From the NCBI GenBank assembly GCA_018064525.1, contig JAGHVB010000020.1, positions 62,001 to 126,000 of the forward strand: 64,000 bases of DNA. Direction: 5' to 3'. The stretch's first letter is position 1; every line of letters begins with the position of its first letter. Shown one piece after another: positions 29,474 through 38,815 of the stretch. The stretch comes from Candidatus Treponema merdequi. GTDB taxonomy: Bacteria; Spirochaetota; Spirochaetia; Treponematales; Treponemataceae. The notes under the pieces were generated by a model. That model did not search any database. It was not told the origin of the DNA and saw nothing but the letters and a program-made list of their open reading frames with translations. A program made the translations under genes and the position numbers.

Positions 29474-30532
29474 ATGGCTCGCAAAAATCTGCTTAAAGGG
29501 TTTAAAAAACCAAAAAGCATTACATTTGAGCATCTTGAAAACAATGCGGATTATGGTAAGTTCACTGCTTATCCATTTGAACCTGGATTTGGAACAACTG
29601 TCGGAAATACTCTCCGTCGTGTTCTTCTTTCAAGCATTCAGGGATATGCAATTACATCAATCCGTATTACTTCATATGATGCTGATGGTGTTCCTCATGT
29701 TATTTCAAGTGAGTTTGAAGCAATTGCAAATGTTGCAGAAGATACACTCGAAATCTTAAACAGCTTGAAACAGATACGTTTGCGCCTTCCAGAGGACATT
29801 GAACAGGATACTATCCTTTATGAATTTAAAGGACCTCGTACTGTAAAAAGCGATGACTTTGCTAAAGAAGGTCAAGTTGAAGTAATGACAAAAGATCTGC
29901 TTGTTTTCACAATGATGGAAAACGCTCGTCTTGATGTTGAAATTCAGATTGATCTTGGCAGAGGCTATGTCCCAGCTGAAGTAAACGAACATTACATCGA
30001 AGGTATTGTTGGTACAATTCCAATGGATGCTATCTTCACACCTGTTCGCAAGGTAAAATATGCAATTGAACCTTGTCGTGTAGGTCAGAGAAACGATTAC
30101 GACAAATTAGTTTTGGAAATTTGGACTGATGGAACAATCGCTCCGGATGATGCATTAGCTGAAGCTGCAAAGATTGCAAAAGATCATTTCTCAATCTTTG
30201 TAAACTTTAATGACAGCGATGTAGCAAGCGGTGACGAACTTGATGAAGGTGACGAACATGTTCGTATGCTTCTCAATACACCAGTAGAAGAACTCGAACT
30301 TTCTGTACGTTCTTCAAATTGTCTTAAAAATGCAAATATCAAGACAATCGGTGAATTAACAAAGAAAACAGAAGACGATATCGCCAAGACTAGAAACTTT
30401 GGTAAAAAGAGTTTGACAGAAATTAAAGAAAAGCTCTTAGAGTGGAATCTTACACTTGGAATGACTGACTACAGTCATCTTAAGAATGCTGTCAAATTGA
30501 ATAAGAAAAAGGAAGAATCAGATGAATCATAA
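29474..30532 (+). CDS. rpoA: RNA polymerase alpha subunit
   Basis: Alpha nucleates polymerase assembly and contacts upstream DNA. The 352 residues show an N-terminal dimerisation domain with [16 protein letters not shown] and a C-terminal domain with [26 protein letters not shown] precedes the ATG. rplQ begins within its last codons. Confidence 0.99.
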   Translation: MARKNLLKGFKKPKSITFEHLENNADYGKFTAYPFEPGFGTTVGNTLRRVLLSSIQGYAITSIRITSYDADGVPHVISSEFEAIANVAEDTLEILNSLKQIRLRLPEDIEQDTILYEFKGPRTVKSDDFAKEGQVEVMTKDLLVFTMMENARLDVEIQIDLGRGYVPAEVNEHYIEGIVGTIPMDAIFTPVRKVKYAIEPCRVGQRNDYDKLVLEIWTDGTIAPDDALAEAAKIAKDHFSIFVNFNDSDVASGDELDEGDEHVRMLLNTPVEELELSVRSSNCLKNANIKTIGELTKKTEDDIAKTRNFGKKSLTEIKEKLLEWNLTLGMTDYSHLKNAVKLNKKKEESDES

Positions 30533-30959
30533 AATTGGTTTTAATCCGCTTTCACGTACAACAGCACATCGTCGTGCTATGACACGCAATATGGTTACTT
30601 CACTTTTTAGATTTGAGCGCATTACAACTACTAAAGCAAAAGCTTTGGAAGTTAGAAGATATGCAGAAAAGCTCATCACTAGAAGTAAGGTAGACAGTGT
30701 TCATAACCGCCGTGAAGCTGCTAAGTTTATTCAGGATGAAAAAGTTCTTAATAAACTTTTTACAGAAATTGGTCCACGCATGAAGGATCGTAAAGGTGGT
30801 TACACTAGAGTTCTTAAGCTCGGATTCCGTCAGGGAGACGCAGCTGATGTAGCAATTCTCGAACTCGTTGACTACAAATTAGATTCTGATGCAAAAGACG
30901 AAAAAGCTAAGTCAAACGACAAAGCTAAGACAGCCGCTCCAAAAGCAGCAAACAAGTAA
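30522..30959 (+). CDS. rplQ: 50S ribosomal protein L17
   Basis: L17 has 145 residues with the conserved [20 protein letters not shown] start and the [14 protein letters not shown] segment. It overlaps rpoA by 11 nt, so translation is probably coupled. A lysine/alanine-rich tail of about 20 residues ends the protein. Confidence 0.97.
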   Translation: MNHKIGFNPLSRTTAHRRAMTRNMVTSLFRFERITTTKAKALEVRRYAEKLITRSKVDSVHNRREAAKFIQDEKVLNKLFTEIGPRMKDRKGGYTRVLKLGFRQGDAADVAILELVDYKLDSDAKDEKAKSNDKAKTAAPKAANK

Positions 30960-30969
30960 GGAGTAGAAT

Positions 30970-31206
30970 ATGTCTAAATCACATCGCGGAACTGGAATTC
31001 GCGCAATGGCTTCACACGGACGTGGAAAATGTCCTGTTTGTGGTAATGAAAACATTAAAGTTCTTTATGAAAAAGAAATTGATGGTAATAAAGCCATGAT
31101 CTGCAAGTTCTGTAATGCAAACCTTAAAAATAAGGCAAGAAAAGAAGCTAAAAATGCTGCTCCTGCCGCAGAAGCTCCTGCAGCTGAAGCACCAGCAGAA
31201 GCATAA
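30970..31206 (+). CDS. Small zinc-ribbon protein with acidic Ala/Pro tail
   Basis: This 78-residue protein starts SKSHRGTGIRAMASHGRGK and has two CxxC pairs, CPVC (about 26-29) and CKFC (about 45-48), which suggest a zinc ribbon. The tail repeats alanine, proline and glutamate, much like the tail of L10. It is 10 nt downstream of rplQ with its own AAGGAG and before the operon terminator. I do not recognise it as a standard ribosomal protein. A ribosome-associated role is inferred from basic N-terminus and context. Confidence 0.7.
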   Translation: MSKSHRGTGIRAMASHGRGKCPVCGNENIKVLYEKEIDGNKAMICKFCNANLKNKARKEAKNAAPAAEAPAAEAPAEA

Positions 31207-31228
31207 CGAAAGTTAGGCCTTATTTGTA

Positions 31229-31265
31229 AGCCACCCTAGATTATTCAGGGTGGCTCTTTTTTTTT
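31229..31265 (+). terminator. Terminator of the S10-spc-alpha run
   Basis: A perfect 9-bp stem (31229-31237 with 31247-31255) is followed by C and a T-run (31257-31265). This ends the ribosomal protein cluster that begins at tuf. Confidence 0.93.
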
Positions 31266-31325
31266 CTGAATGTTTTTTTAATTGATAAAAACAAAAAAAT
31301 GGGAGTTCGGTACTGAAAATTCTAC

Positions 31326-31354
31326 TTGAAAAAAAAGTTAATTTATACTAAATT
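31326..31354 (+). promoter_or_regulatory. Promoter candidate of livJ
   Basis: TTGAAA (31326-31331), 17 nt, and TAAATT (31349-31354) make a moderate sigma-70-type promoter. A perfect small inverted repeat GCGGA/TCCGC (31375-31386) lies in the leader, before the AAAGGAGG site. Confidence 0.4.
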
Positions 31355-31419
31355 ACTTAAATATTATACAACATGCGGAAATCCGCAGGTTTTGCTTGAA
31401 AATTTTAAAGGAGGCTGAA

Positions 31420-32559
31420 ATGAGAAAATCAGCAATTGGTGTTGCAGCATTATTGGCAGCACTTTTATCTTTCACTTCTTGTGGAAAGAAACAGACAAAC
31501 GAAATCGTAATTGGTGGTATTTTCCCACTTTCTGGCGCAGTTGCAGTTTACGGTGTTGAATGCAAGAACGGAATTGACCTTGCTATCGAAGAAATCAATG
31601 CAGCTGGTGGAGTAAACGGAAAGAATATCGTTTTAATCAGTGAAGATGATGAAGGAAATCCTGATAAAACAGTTAATGCTTATCAGAAACTTACATCTAA
31701 AGATGGTGCAAAACTCATCATCGGTTCTTTGACATCTGGTTGTACACAGGCTATCACAAACCGCTGTCAGGCTCAGAAAGTTGTTCAGATTGCTCCAGCA
31801 GCAACAGCTCCTGCAATTACAGATGCCGGTGATTATATTTTCAGAACTTGCTATACAGATCCATTCCAGGGAACTGTAGGTGGAAAATTTGCAGCAGAAG
31901 ACCTCGATTGCAAAAAAGCAGCTATTCTTTTCGATGCTGGTAACGACTACTCAGTTGGTCTTACAGAAAACTTTGAAAAATCATTTGTATCATGTGGTGG
32001 AACAATCGTAGCAAAAGAAGCATATCAGACTGGTGATAAAGATTTTAATGCACAGCTTACAAAAATCAAGTCTGCTAATCCTGACATCGTATATCTTCCT
32101 GATTACTATGGTGTAGTAGCATTGATCGCTTCACAGCTTCGCAAAATCGGAATCAATACACCAATCGTTGGTGCAGACGGATGGGACGGAGTTCTTGGAA
32201 ATGCCGGCGATGAAGTTCTCAATGGTTTCTATTCTAACCACTATGCAGCAGATTCAACAAATCCTGCTGTAGTTAACTTTGTAAAAGCTTTCAATGCTAA
32301 ATACGGAAAAGATCCTAACGCTTTCGCAGCTCTCGGATATGATTCTGCTTATCTTTTGAAAGATGCTATTGCAAAAGCCGGAACAACTGATTCTACTGCT
32401 GTAAAAGCTGCTCTTGCTGAAACAAACGGTGACTATGTAACTGGTCATTTGACTTTCGATGCTAACCACAACCCTGTAAAATCAGCAGTAATGCTTGAAA
32501 TCGTAAAAGCAGATGATGGTTCATTGAAGACAGTTTATAAGACAACTGTTAATCCGTAA
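31420..32559 (+). CDS. livJ: Branched-chain amino acid ABC transporter, substrate-binding lipoprotein
   Basis: This 379-residue protein has a lipoprotein signal with lipobox FTSC and Cys21, then a type I periplasmic binding protein with IVIGGIFPLSGAVAVYG and the EIVKADDG region near the end. It would capture branched-chain or related amino acids outside the inner membrane. An upstream TTG is in frame, but AAAGGAGG is 5 nt from the ATG at 31420, which gives the signal peptide directly. It has its own terminator, and the permease genes follow from a separate promoter. Confidence 0.92.
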   Translation: MRKSAIGVAALLAALLSFTSCGKKQTNEIVIGGIFPLSGAVAVYGVECKNGIDLAIEEINAAGGVNGKNIVLISEDDEGNPDKTVNAYQKLTSKDGAKLIIGSLTSGCTQAITNRCQAQKVVQIAPAATAPAITDAGDYIFRTCYTDPFQGTVGGKFAAEDLDCKKAAILFDAGNDYSVGLTENFEKSFVSCGGTIVAKEAYQTGDKDFNAQLTKIKSANPDIVYLPDYYGVVALIASQLRKIGINTPIVGADGWDGVLGNAGDEVLNGFYSNHYAADSTNPAVVNFVKAFNAKYGKDPNAFAALGYDSAYLLKDAIAKAGTTDSTAVKAALAETNGDYVTGHLTFDANHNPVKSAVMLEIVKADDGSLKTVYKTTVNP

Positions 32560-32616
32560 GTTAGATTTTTGCTGAGTGTAGATTTGTTTTAATCTGTCAT
32601 TCAGATGGAATTTACT

Positions 32617-32655
32617 AAAAAGGCCTGTCGGTATTAATTCCGGCAGGCTTTTTTT
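32617..32655 (+). terminator. Terminator after livJ
   Basis: A 9-bp stem with one wobble (32623-32631 with 32640-32648) has an A-run on the left and a T-run (32649-32655) on the right. It would uncouple the abundant binding protein from the permease genes. Confidence 0.88.
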
Positions 32656-32730
32656 ATGTATTAAAATAGTTTTTTGTAAAGAATTGAAATGCTGATGAAA
32701 TAAATTCCACTTTATAAAAACATCCTATAA

Positions 32731-32759
32731 TTGTAAAAAAGTTTAAAATAAGATATAAT
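32731..32759 (+). promoter_or_regulatory. Promoter of livHMGF
   Basis: TTGTAA (32731-32736), a 17-nt spacer and a perfect TATAAT (32754-32759) form a strong promoter. Transcription would start near 32766, after the ATG at 32763, so that ATG cannot be the livH start on this message. Confidence 0.7.
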
Positions 32760-32810
32760 TAAATGCTATTTTTAGCGTTTATCAGTGATAAAAATTTATG
32801 TGAGGATATT

Positions 32811-33710
32811 TTGAATAGCGGCTCTGTTTTTTACCAACAGCTGGTTAACGGTCTTTCGTTAGGCAGTATTTATGCTTTGATAGCCCTTGGCTACACAATG
32901 GTATACGGAATTGTTAAACTCATCAACTTTGCACATGGTGATATTATGATGATGGGTGCGTATGCCGGTTATTTTGTTCTGGTTGCAATGGGACCTACTC
33001 CTTTTGGATTCTGCGTTGCAATGTTTGTTTCGATGCTTTTTTGTGCATTGCTTGGTATTTCGATTGAACGTCTTGCTTACAGACCTTTGAGAAATGCGCC
33101 AAGATTGAATTCATTAATTACTGCGATTGCGGTCGAATTGATTTTACAGAATCTGATGCGTGTACTTCCTTTTGTTGGTCCAAATCCAAGACAGTTTCCA
33201 GCTGTAAAAGTTTCAAATATTAATATCGGTTCTGTTCAGATTGAAGGAATTAAATTTCTTGTTATTGTTGGAAGCGTTGTATTGATGATTGTTCTTCATA
33301 TACTTGTTAATTATACAAAAACAGGTAAATCAATGCGTTCTGTTTCTTATGATATGCAGGCTTCAAGTCTTATGGGAATAAACGTAAATAAAACAATTGC
33401 AATTACTTTTGCAATCGGTTCAATTCTTGCGGGCGCTGGTGGAATGCTTTATGCAACTGCTTATCCTCAGATTGATCCGATGATGGGATATATGCCTGGT
33501 CTTAAAGCCTTTGTTGCGGCAGTTCTTGGTGGAATCGGTTCGATTCCTGGTGCTATGGTCGGAGGCTTTATTCTTGGAGTTGCTGAAACTATGGTAAAGG
33601 GTTATGGTCCTTCGGCTTATGCTGATGCCATTTCATTCAGCATTCTGATTGTTATTCTTCTTATCAAGCCATCTGGTCTGTTAGGAAAGAAAACGGTTGT
33701 TAAGGTATAG
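32811..33710 (+). CDS. livH: Branched-chain amino acid ABC transporter permease (TTG start)
   Basis: LivH is one of two inner-membrane permeases of the Liv system. The 299 residues hold about eight hydrophobic segments and the motifs NGLSLGSIYALIALGYTMVYG near the start and GGIGSIPGAMVGG. The frame extends to an ATG at 32763, but that lies before the expected transcript start; a TTG at 32811 with GAGG 5 nt upstream gives the family-like N-terminus. livM follows after 10 nt. Confidence 0.93.
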   Translation: MNSGSVFYQQLVNGLSLGSIYALIALGYTMVYGIVKLINFAHGDIMMMGAYAGYFVLVAMGPTPFGFCVAMFVSMLFCALLGISIERLAYRPLRNAPRLNSLITAIAVELILQNLMRVLPFVGPNPRQFPAVKVSNINIGSVQIEGIKFLVIVGSVVLMIVLHILVNYTKTGKSMRSVSYDMQASSLMGINVNKTIAITFAIGSILAGAGGMLYATAYPQIDPMMGYMPGLKAFVAAVLGGIGSIPGAMVGGFILGVAETMVKGYGPSAYADAISFSILIVILLIKPSGLLGKKTVVKV

Positions 33711-33720
33711 GGAGGAAAAT

Positions 33721-34725
33721 ATGAACAGAAAGATTTTGAAAAGTTATTTGCCTCCTTTTATTGCTGCTGTAGTTTGTACTGTTGTTCCTTTTGTTCTGAG
33801 CATAGCTGGTATTCTTGATGATTATACTGCGCAGATTTTCTGTATGTGTGCAATCAACTCGATTATGGCTTTGAGTGTTAATATGATCTGTGGAATTACA
33901 GGTCAGCTTTCTCTCGGTCAGGCCGGTTTTATGGCGATTGGTGCTTATTCTACAATTCTGTTGAATCAGATTTTAGGAATTCCACTTGTTGCTGCAATTC
34001 TTATCGCTGCTTTGATTACTGCTTTCTTTGGTTTTTTAATTGGATTTCCAACTTTGAAACTTGAGGGAGATTATCTTGCAATTGTAACACTTGGTTTTGG
34101 AGAAATCATTCGCGTTGTTCTTGTAAACTTAAAAACGATTACAGGTGGTCCGAATGGAAAACAGTTCAACACATATCTGACTTTCTTTACAGGTCCTGCA
34201 TTTTTTATAATTACAGTATCGTTGATTTTAATTATTGTTTTAATGCAGAATTTCATCAGATCAAGTTATGGACGTGCAATTCTTGCTGTTCGTGAAGATG
34301 AAGTTGCAGCAAATGCAAACGGTGTAAGCGTGTTTAAATATAAGATGATTGGTTTTGTAATTGCATCTTTTATTGCAGGAATTGGAGGAGCTCTTTATGT
34401 CTGCCGTATTGGGTTTATTAAACCGGATCAGGCTTCGTTTACAAAGAGTATTGATTATTTGATTTTTGTTGTTCTTGGTGGAATGGGAAGTATTACAGGA
34501 AGTATTCTTGCAGCATACGTTTTGACTTTCTTACAGGAATTCCTTAGATTCCTGCAGGATTATAGACTTTTGTTCTATCCGGTAGTTTTGATTTTTGTAA
34601 TGATTTTCAGACCGCAGGGACTTTTGGGAACAAAAGAATTTTCATTTCAGAAATTTTTTCCGTCATGTAAAAAGTTTATTGAAAAATTCAAAAATAAAAA
34701 TAACACACCGGAGGCAAAAAAATGA
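33721..34725 (+). CDS. livM: Branched-chain amino acid ABC transporter permease
   Basis: LivM is the second permease, 334 residues with multiple membrane segments. Family motifs include CGITGQLSLGQAGFMAIGAY, LKLEGDYLAIVTLGFGEI and VVLGGMGSITGS. The ATG at 33721 has GGGAGG upstream and is preferred to an in-frame TTG at 33697. Its last 4 bases overlap livG (ATGA). Confidence 0.95.
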   Translation: MNRKILKSYLPPFIAAVVCTVVPFVLSIAGILDDYTAQIFCMCAINSIMALSVNMICGITGQLSLGQAGFMAIGAYSTILLNQILGIPLVAAILIAALITAFFGFLIGFPTLKLEGDYLAIVTLGFGEIIRVVLVNLKTITGGPNGKQFNTYLTFFTGPAFFIITVSLILIIVLMQNFIRSSYGRAILAVREDEVAANANGVSVFKYKMIGFVIASFIAGIGGALYVCRIGFIKPDQASFTKSIDYLIFVVLGGMGSITGSILAAYVLTFLQEFLRFLQDYRLLFYPVVLIFVMIFRPQGLLGTKEFSFQKFFPSCKKFIEKFKNKNNTPEAKK

Positions 34726-35522
34726 GTGATAAAAAATTAGTTTTGCAGGCCTCTGATGTAAGCATTGTATTCGGCGGCTTGCGTGCGGTAAGTGGTTTTA
34801 ACTGCGATTTATATGAAGGTGAACTTGCAGGTCTTATTGGTCCGAACGGGGCCGGTAAAACAACTATGTTTAATATGCTCAGTGGAATTTATACACCGAC
34901 AGAAGGTCAGATCACTTTCTGGGATAGAAAAGGCAAAGCGAGAAACATCAATAAGATGAGTCCTCACGAACTTAATCGTCTTGGAATTGCAAGAACTTTT
35001 CAGAACATCAGATTGTTTGGTGGTTTGACTGTAAGCGACAATGTAAGAATTGCACTTCATTCAACACGTCAAAGCGGAATTATTGATGCGCTTTTCAGAA
35101 CAACAAAGTTCCGTCATGATGAAGAAAGAATGACTGCAAAAGTTGATCAGCTTCTGGAATTATTCCACATAGAAAATAAAAAGAATGAACTTGCAAAAAA
35201 TCTTCCATACGGTGAACAGCGAAAACTTGAAATCGTTCGCGCTCTTGCAAGTGATCCGAAACTTCTTTTGCTTGATGAACCTGCAGCCGGAATGAATCCT
35301 CAGGAAACTGAAGATCTTATGAATATGATTGCATTCATCAGAAAAGAATTTAATCTTACAATTCTTTTGATTGAACATGATATGAAACTTGTAATGGGAA
35401 TCTGTGAAAAACTTATGGTTCTTGATTATGGAAAAATTATTGCTGCCGGTGGTCCAGAAGAAATTAAATCTAATCCACAGGTAATTAAAGCATATCTTGG
35501 TTCGGAGGCTGCAGATGCTTAA
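34722..35522 (+). CDS. livG: Branched-chain amino acid ABC transporter ATPase
   Basis: LivG powers transport. The 266 residues have Walker A GPNGAGKTT at 40-48, the family's modified signature LPYGEQRKLEI and Walker B LLLLDEPAAG. The start overlaps livM by 4 nt and the end overlaps livF by 8 nt, so the operon is tightly coupled. Confidence 0.96.
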   Translation: MSDKKLVLQASDVSIVFGGLRAVSGFNCDLYEGELAGLIGPNGAGKTTMFNMLSGIYTPTEGQITFWDRKGKARNINKMSPHELNRLGIARTFQNIRLFGGLTVSDNVRIALHSTRQSGIIDALFRTTKFRHDEERMTAKVDQLLELFHIENKKNELAKNLPYGEQRKLEIVRALASDPKLLLLDEPAAGMNPQETEDLMNMIAFIRKEFNLTILLIEHDMKLVMGICEKLMVLDYGKIIAAGGPEEIKSNPQVIKAYLGSEAADA

Positions 35523-36219
35523 TGTAAAAGATTTGCACGTTTCTTATGGTGCGATTAATGCATTGAAGGGAATCTCTTTTGATGTTAATGAAGGAGAAAT
35601 TATCAGTCTTATCGGTTCAAATGGTGCCGGTAAAACTACGACTCTTCATGCTGTAAGTAATATTATTAAAAAGCAGAGTGGAACTGTTGAGTTTAACGGT
35701 CAGGACATTACAAACATGCAGCCTGATTTGATCGTAAAACAGAATCTGATTCAGGTTCCAGAAGGAAGACGAATCTTTCAGAATATGTCGGTAAAAGAAA
35801 ATCTTGAAATGGGTGCTTTTACACGCGAAGATAAGTCTAATATTAAAGCAGATATGGAAATGGTTTTCGAATTGTTTCCTCGATTGAAAGAAAGAATAAG
35901 ACAGATATCAGGTACTTTGAGCGGTGGTGAATTACAGATGCTTGCTATGGGTCGCGGCTTGATGGCCAGACCTAAACTGCTTCTGCTTGATGAACCAAGT
36001 ATGGGTCTTGCTCCGATTCTTGTAGATGAAATTTTTGAAATCATAACAAAAATTAATTCTACTGGTACTACAATTTTGCTCGTAGAACAGAATGCTTTTA
36101 AAGCTCTTTCTATTTCTACAAGAGCATATATTCTCGAAACTGGTCTGATTACAAAGTCAGGAGATGCGAAAGCTTTGATCAGTGATCCGGCCGTAAAAGC
36201 AGCATATCTAGGAGGTTGA
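35515..36219 (+). CDS. livF: Branched-chain amino acid ABC transporter ATPase
   Basis: LivF is the second ATPase, 234 residues, with Walker A GSNGAGKTT (34-42), signature LSGGELQMLAMGR and Walker B LLLLDEPSMG. A GTG at 35497 is in frame, but GGAGG (35504-35508) points to the ATG at 35515, inside the end of livG. Confidence 0.96.
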   Translation: MLNVKDLHVSYGAINALKGISFDVNEGEIISLIGSNGAGKTTTLHAVSNIIKKQSGTVEFNGQDITNMQPDLIVKQNLIQVPEGRRIFQNMSVKENLEMGAFTREDKSNIKADMEMVFELFPRLKERIRQISGTLSGGELQMLAMGRGLMARPKLLLLDEPSMGLAPILVDEIFEIITKINSTGTTILLVEQNAFKALSISTRAYILETGLITKSGDAKALISDPAVKAAYLGG

Positions 36220-36220
36220 T

Positions 36221-36862
36221 ATGATAGTAAGAGAAGTTATGAAAACAAATGTTGTTTGTGTTACATCTGAAACAAAAGCAACTGATGCAAAAGTATTAAT
36301 GACAGAAAATAAGGTTTCAAGACTTCCTGTTGTAGATAATGGTAAGCTTGTTGGCCTTGTTACTAAAAGTGACTTGAACAAAGCAGAGCCTTCTGCAGCA
36401 ACAACTCTTGATATGTTTGAAATCAGTTCATTGCTTGCAAAACTTACTGTAAAAAAAGTAATGACAAAAAAAGTTATTACTGTAAGTCCAGATGAAGTTG
36501 TAGAAGAAGCAGCGAGAATTATGGTTGATAATAATGTAAGCTGTCTTCCTGTAATTAAAGACGGAGCTTTGGTTGGAATTATTACAGAAAATAATCTTTT
36601 TAGTTTGTTTACAGAAATGTTCGGTGCAAGAACAAAAGGTGTTCGTGCAGTTGTTTATGTTGATGATAAACCTGGACAGCTTGCAAAAGTAACAAAAGCA
36701 ATTTCTGATGCAAATGCAAATATTATCAGTGCTGTTACAACAAAACATGATGCAGAAAATAAAATATGCATTACATTAAAAGCAACAGGAATCAAAGAAG
36801 CTCAGCTTAAACAGATTCTTGAAAACTGTGAATATGTAATTCAGGATATAAGAGTAATTTAA
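36221..36862 (+). CDS. CBS-pair and ACT domain regulatory protein
   Basis: The 213 residues hold two CBS motifs (about 1-57 and 78-135) and a C-terminal ACT domain (about 141-213, starting AVVYVDDKPGQLAKVTKAI). CBS pairs bind adenine nucleotides and ACT domains often bind amino acids. It begins 1 nt after the livF stop, with AGGAGG upstream, so it belongs to the transporter operon. A role as an intracellular branched-chain amino acid sensor is inferred. It resembles AcuB-type proteins. Confidence 0.85.
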   Translation: MIVREVMKTNVVCVTSETKATDAKVLMTENKVSRLPVVDNGKLVGLVTKSDLNKAEPSAATTLDMFEISSLLAKLTVKKVMTKKVITVSPDEVVEEAARIMVDNNVSCLPVIKDGALVGIITENNLFSLFTEMFGARTKGVRAVVYVDDKPGQLAKVTKAISDANANIISAVTTKHDAENKICITLKATGIKEAQLKQILENCEYVIQDIRVI

Positions 36863-36868
36863 TTAATA

Positions 36869-38329
36869 ATGAACGACTATAACAAAGTTTTGTATGTAAA
36901 TAAATTTATCCGCGCATATCCTGAAGAGTTTTCGTTGAAAGAATTCATCAAAAGTATGTCGTATGTAAATTGTGAAGTTACAAATGAAGAAGCTTTGGAA
37001 ATAGTTGAATCATCTCCGTATATTTTTCAGACTGCACGGGATAAATATATTTCCCGTGCAGCTGTTTTTTCCAACCGTTATTTCAGTTTTGTAATTACAA
37101 AAGAAGAATGCGAAAATAAATGTTTTATTCCAGGTCACAGACTGATTCCTTTTGTTGACCAGGAAATACTTGCGTGTTCATTCAGTTTTTTTTATGAAGG
37201 TGTAGAACTTACAAAGAAAAATGTCGAATTTTCAAAAGATTTTGCGCTTGAACATTTTTCACTTTATGGAGAGGAATACGAATCACAGTACATTGCAAAT
37301 GATTTTGGAATGAAAAATTTTTCACTTTCAGAAAATAATTTTGAACTTCCACAGAAGATAACTTTGTGGGCAGTTGATCTTTCTTCGCTTTTTGAAAAAT
37401 ATGAAATTAATGCAGGCGACAGAATTCTTCTTGCAGTGGAAAACTGGGATGAAGGATTTATTCGTATTGAACCTGTTTTACGCGAAAAAAATTCAACTTT
37501 AACAATAACCCAGGATGATATAGAAAGAAATAACTGGTATAAAAATTTTGAAAAATTTTTACTTGAACAGTTTAATTCTTTAGGACCTCGTTCTTCGATT
37601 GAGGAACAGATTGCTGATGTCTTTTTTGAACATATTGATGAGCTTACGAAAAAAAACTGCGGATCTGTTGAAGAGTTTATAAAATGGACAAAAGCGGTTT
37701 CTGTTGAATGTTTTGGTGTTGAAACAAGGCTTTGGAGAAGTGGTGAAACAGTTCCTGCAATCGGTATGTGGAACGAAGATGAAAAAGAGACTGAAGTTTA
37801 TGGAATGCAGAATCTTTTGTATTCTGTTCCAGATTATATTTTAGATGAATATCTTAAAGATTATGCATTTCAGAAAAAAACAGATATTAATCTGCTTATA
37901 AAAGATATTTTTCCGAAAACTTATTATATTCCTGAAGAAAGTCACAATGAAATATTATTGCACATAGCAAATCGAAATGATATAATTTTAAAAAATTACA
38001 ATTGGTTTGCTGACCAGAAAATTGGTGATATCAGAAATAAGGCTCTTGTTCTGTATACAAAAATAAGTACCCTAGTATATGACATTGACAGAACAGGCGG
38101 GCGATTTGGCAGTTATCCGCAGCAGGAACTTGTAATTTTGATTCAGCTTTATACACATCTTGCAAAACTTGTTGAAACAATTTCTTACGATGCGGAATCT
38201 GTAATAAAAGATATAGATACGATAAACTGTTCCCTTGACGGGATGCGGTTAAATTTTGAAGATATTGAAATGGAACTTAAAAATGCCGTCATGGCATGCA
38301 AAAAACGAGATTTCAAAGTGATCAGATAG
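36869..38329 (+). CDS. Conserved-looking protein of unknown function, 486 residues
   Basis: I do not recognise a family. The N-terminal 70 residues (ending TARDKYISRAAVFSNRYFSF) look like a small helix-turn-helix or winged-helix unit; the middle (about 80-210) is beta-rich and acidic. The C-terminal third is helical with heptad-like spacing. No signal peptide or membrane segment is seen. It lies 6 nt after the CBS-ACT gene without a clear ribosome binding site, and 10 nt before the PTS IIA gene, so all may share one message. Confidence 0.65.
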   Translation: MNDYNKVLYVNKFIRAYPEEFSLKEFIKSMSYVNCEVTNEEALEIVESSPYIFQTARDKYISRAAVFSNRYFSFVITKEECENKCFIPGHRLIPFVDQEILACSFSFFYEGVELTKKNVEFSKDFALEHFSLYGEEYESQYIANDFGMKNFSLSENNFELPQKITLWAVDLSSLFEKYEINAGDRILLAVENWDEGFIRIEPVLREKNSTLTITQDDIERNNWYKNFEKFLLEQFNSLGPRSSIEEQIADVFFEHIDELTKKNCGSVEEFIKWTKAVSVECFGVETRLWRSGETVPAIGMWNEDEKETEVYGMQNLLYSVPDYILDEYLKDYAFQKKTDINLLIKDIFPKTYYIPEESHNEILLHIANRNDIILKNYNWFADQKIGDIRNKALVLYTKISTLVYDIDRTGGRFGSYPQQELVILIQLYTHLAKLVETISYDAESVIKDIDTINCSLDGMRLNFEDIEMELKNAVMACKKRDFKVIR

Positions 38330-38339
38330 GGGAGCGTAA

Positions 38340-38804
38340 ATGGGAAAGCCACAGAATGTAGTTGATTTATTGAAAAGAGGTGGAGTACTTTTTAACGTAG
38401 AGGGAAAAACAACAGATGAGATTTACAAAAATATTACAGATTCTGTAAGTCTCCCGGATGAAGTAACTAAAGAAGGTGTTTATGCAGCACTATGCGATCG
38501 TGAACGTGTAATGAGCACGGCGGTCGGATACGGGATTGCACTTCCTCACTGCAGAGGCACAATTCTTAAAAATAATGAGAATCAGCAGATTACTGTCTGT
38601 TATCTTAAGGATCCGATTGATATGAATGCACCGGATGCAAGACATGTTTATGTAATGTTTGTCATTTTAACTGCAAACTCGCAAACTCACTTGCAGGTTC
38701 TTTCACAGCTGGCTGCCTTGTTTAAAGATGACAATTTCAAGCAATTACTTGAGAAAAAATCAGGTATTGATGAACTTGTAAAACTTGCTGAGTCTTTAAT
38801 GTGA
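38340..38804 (+). CDS. PTS EIIA type-2 (PtsN/fructose-like) protein
   Basis: This 154-residue protein has the EIIA type-2 core with the phospho-accepting His70 in GIALPHCR and VYVMFVILTANSQTHLQVLSQ. No EIIB or EIIC gene is nearby, so it is more likely a regulatory IIA of the PtsN kind than a sugar transporter part. GGGGAG precedes the ATG. Its stop overlaps the ribosome binding site of transketolase. Confidence 0.88.
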   Translation: MGKPQNVVDLLKRGGVLFNVEGKTTDEIYKNITDSVSLPDEVTKEGVYAALCDRERVMSTAVGYGIALPHCRGTILKNNENQQITVCYLKDPIDMNAPDARHVYVMFVILTANSQTHLQVLSQLAALFKDDNFKQLLEKKSGIDELVKLAESLM

Positions 38805-38815
38805 GGTATTATTTT

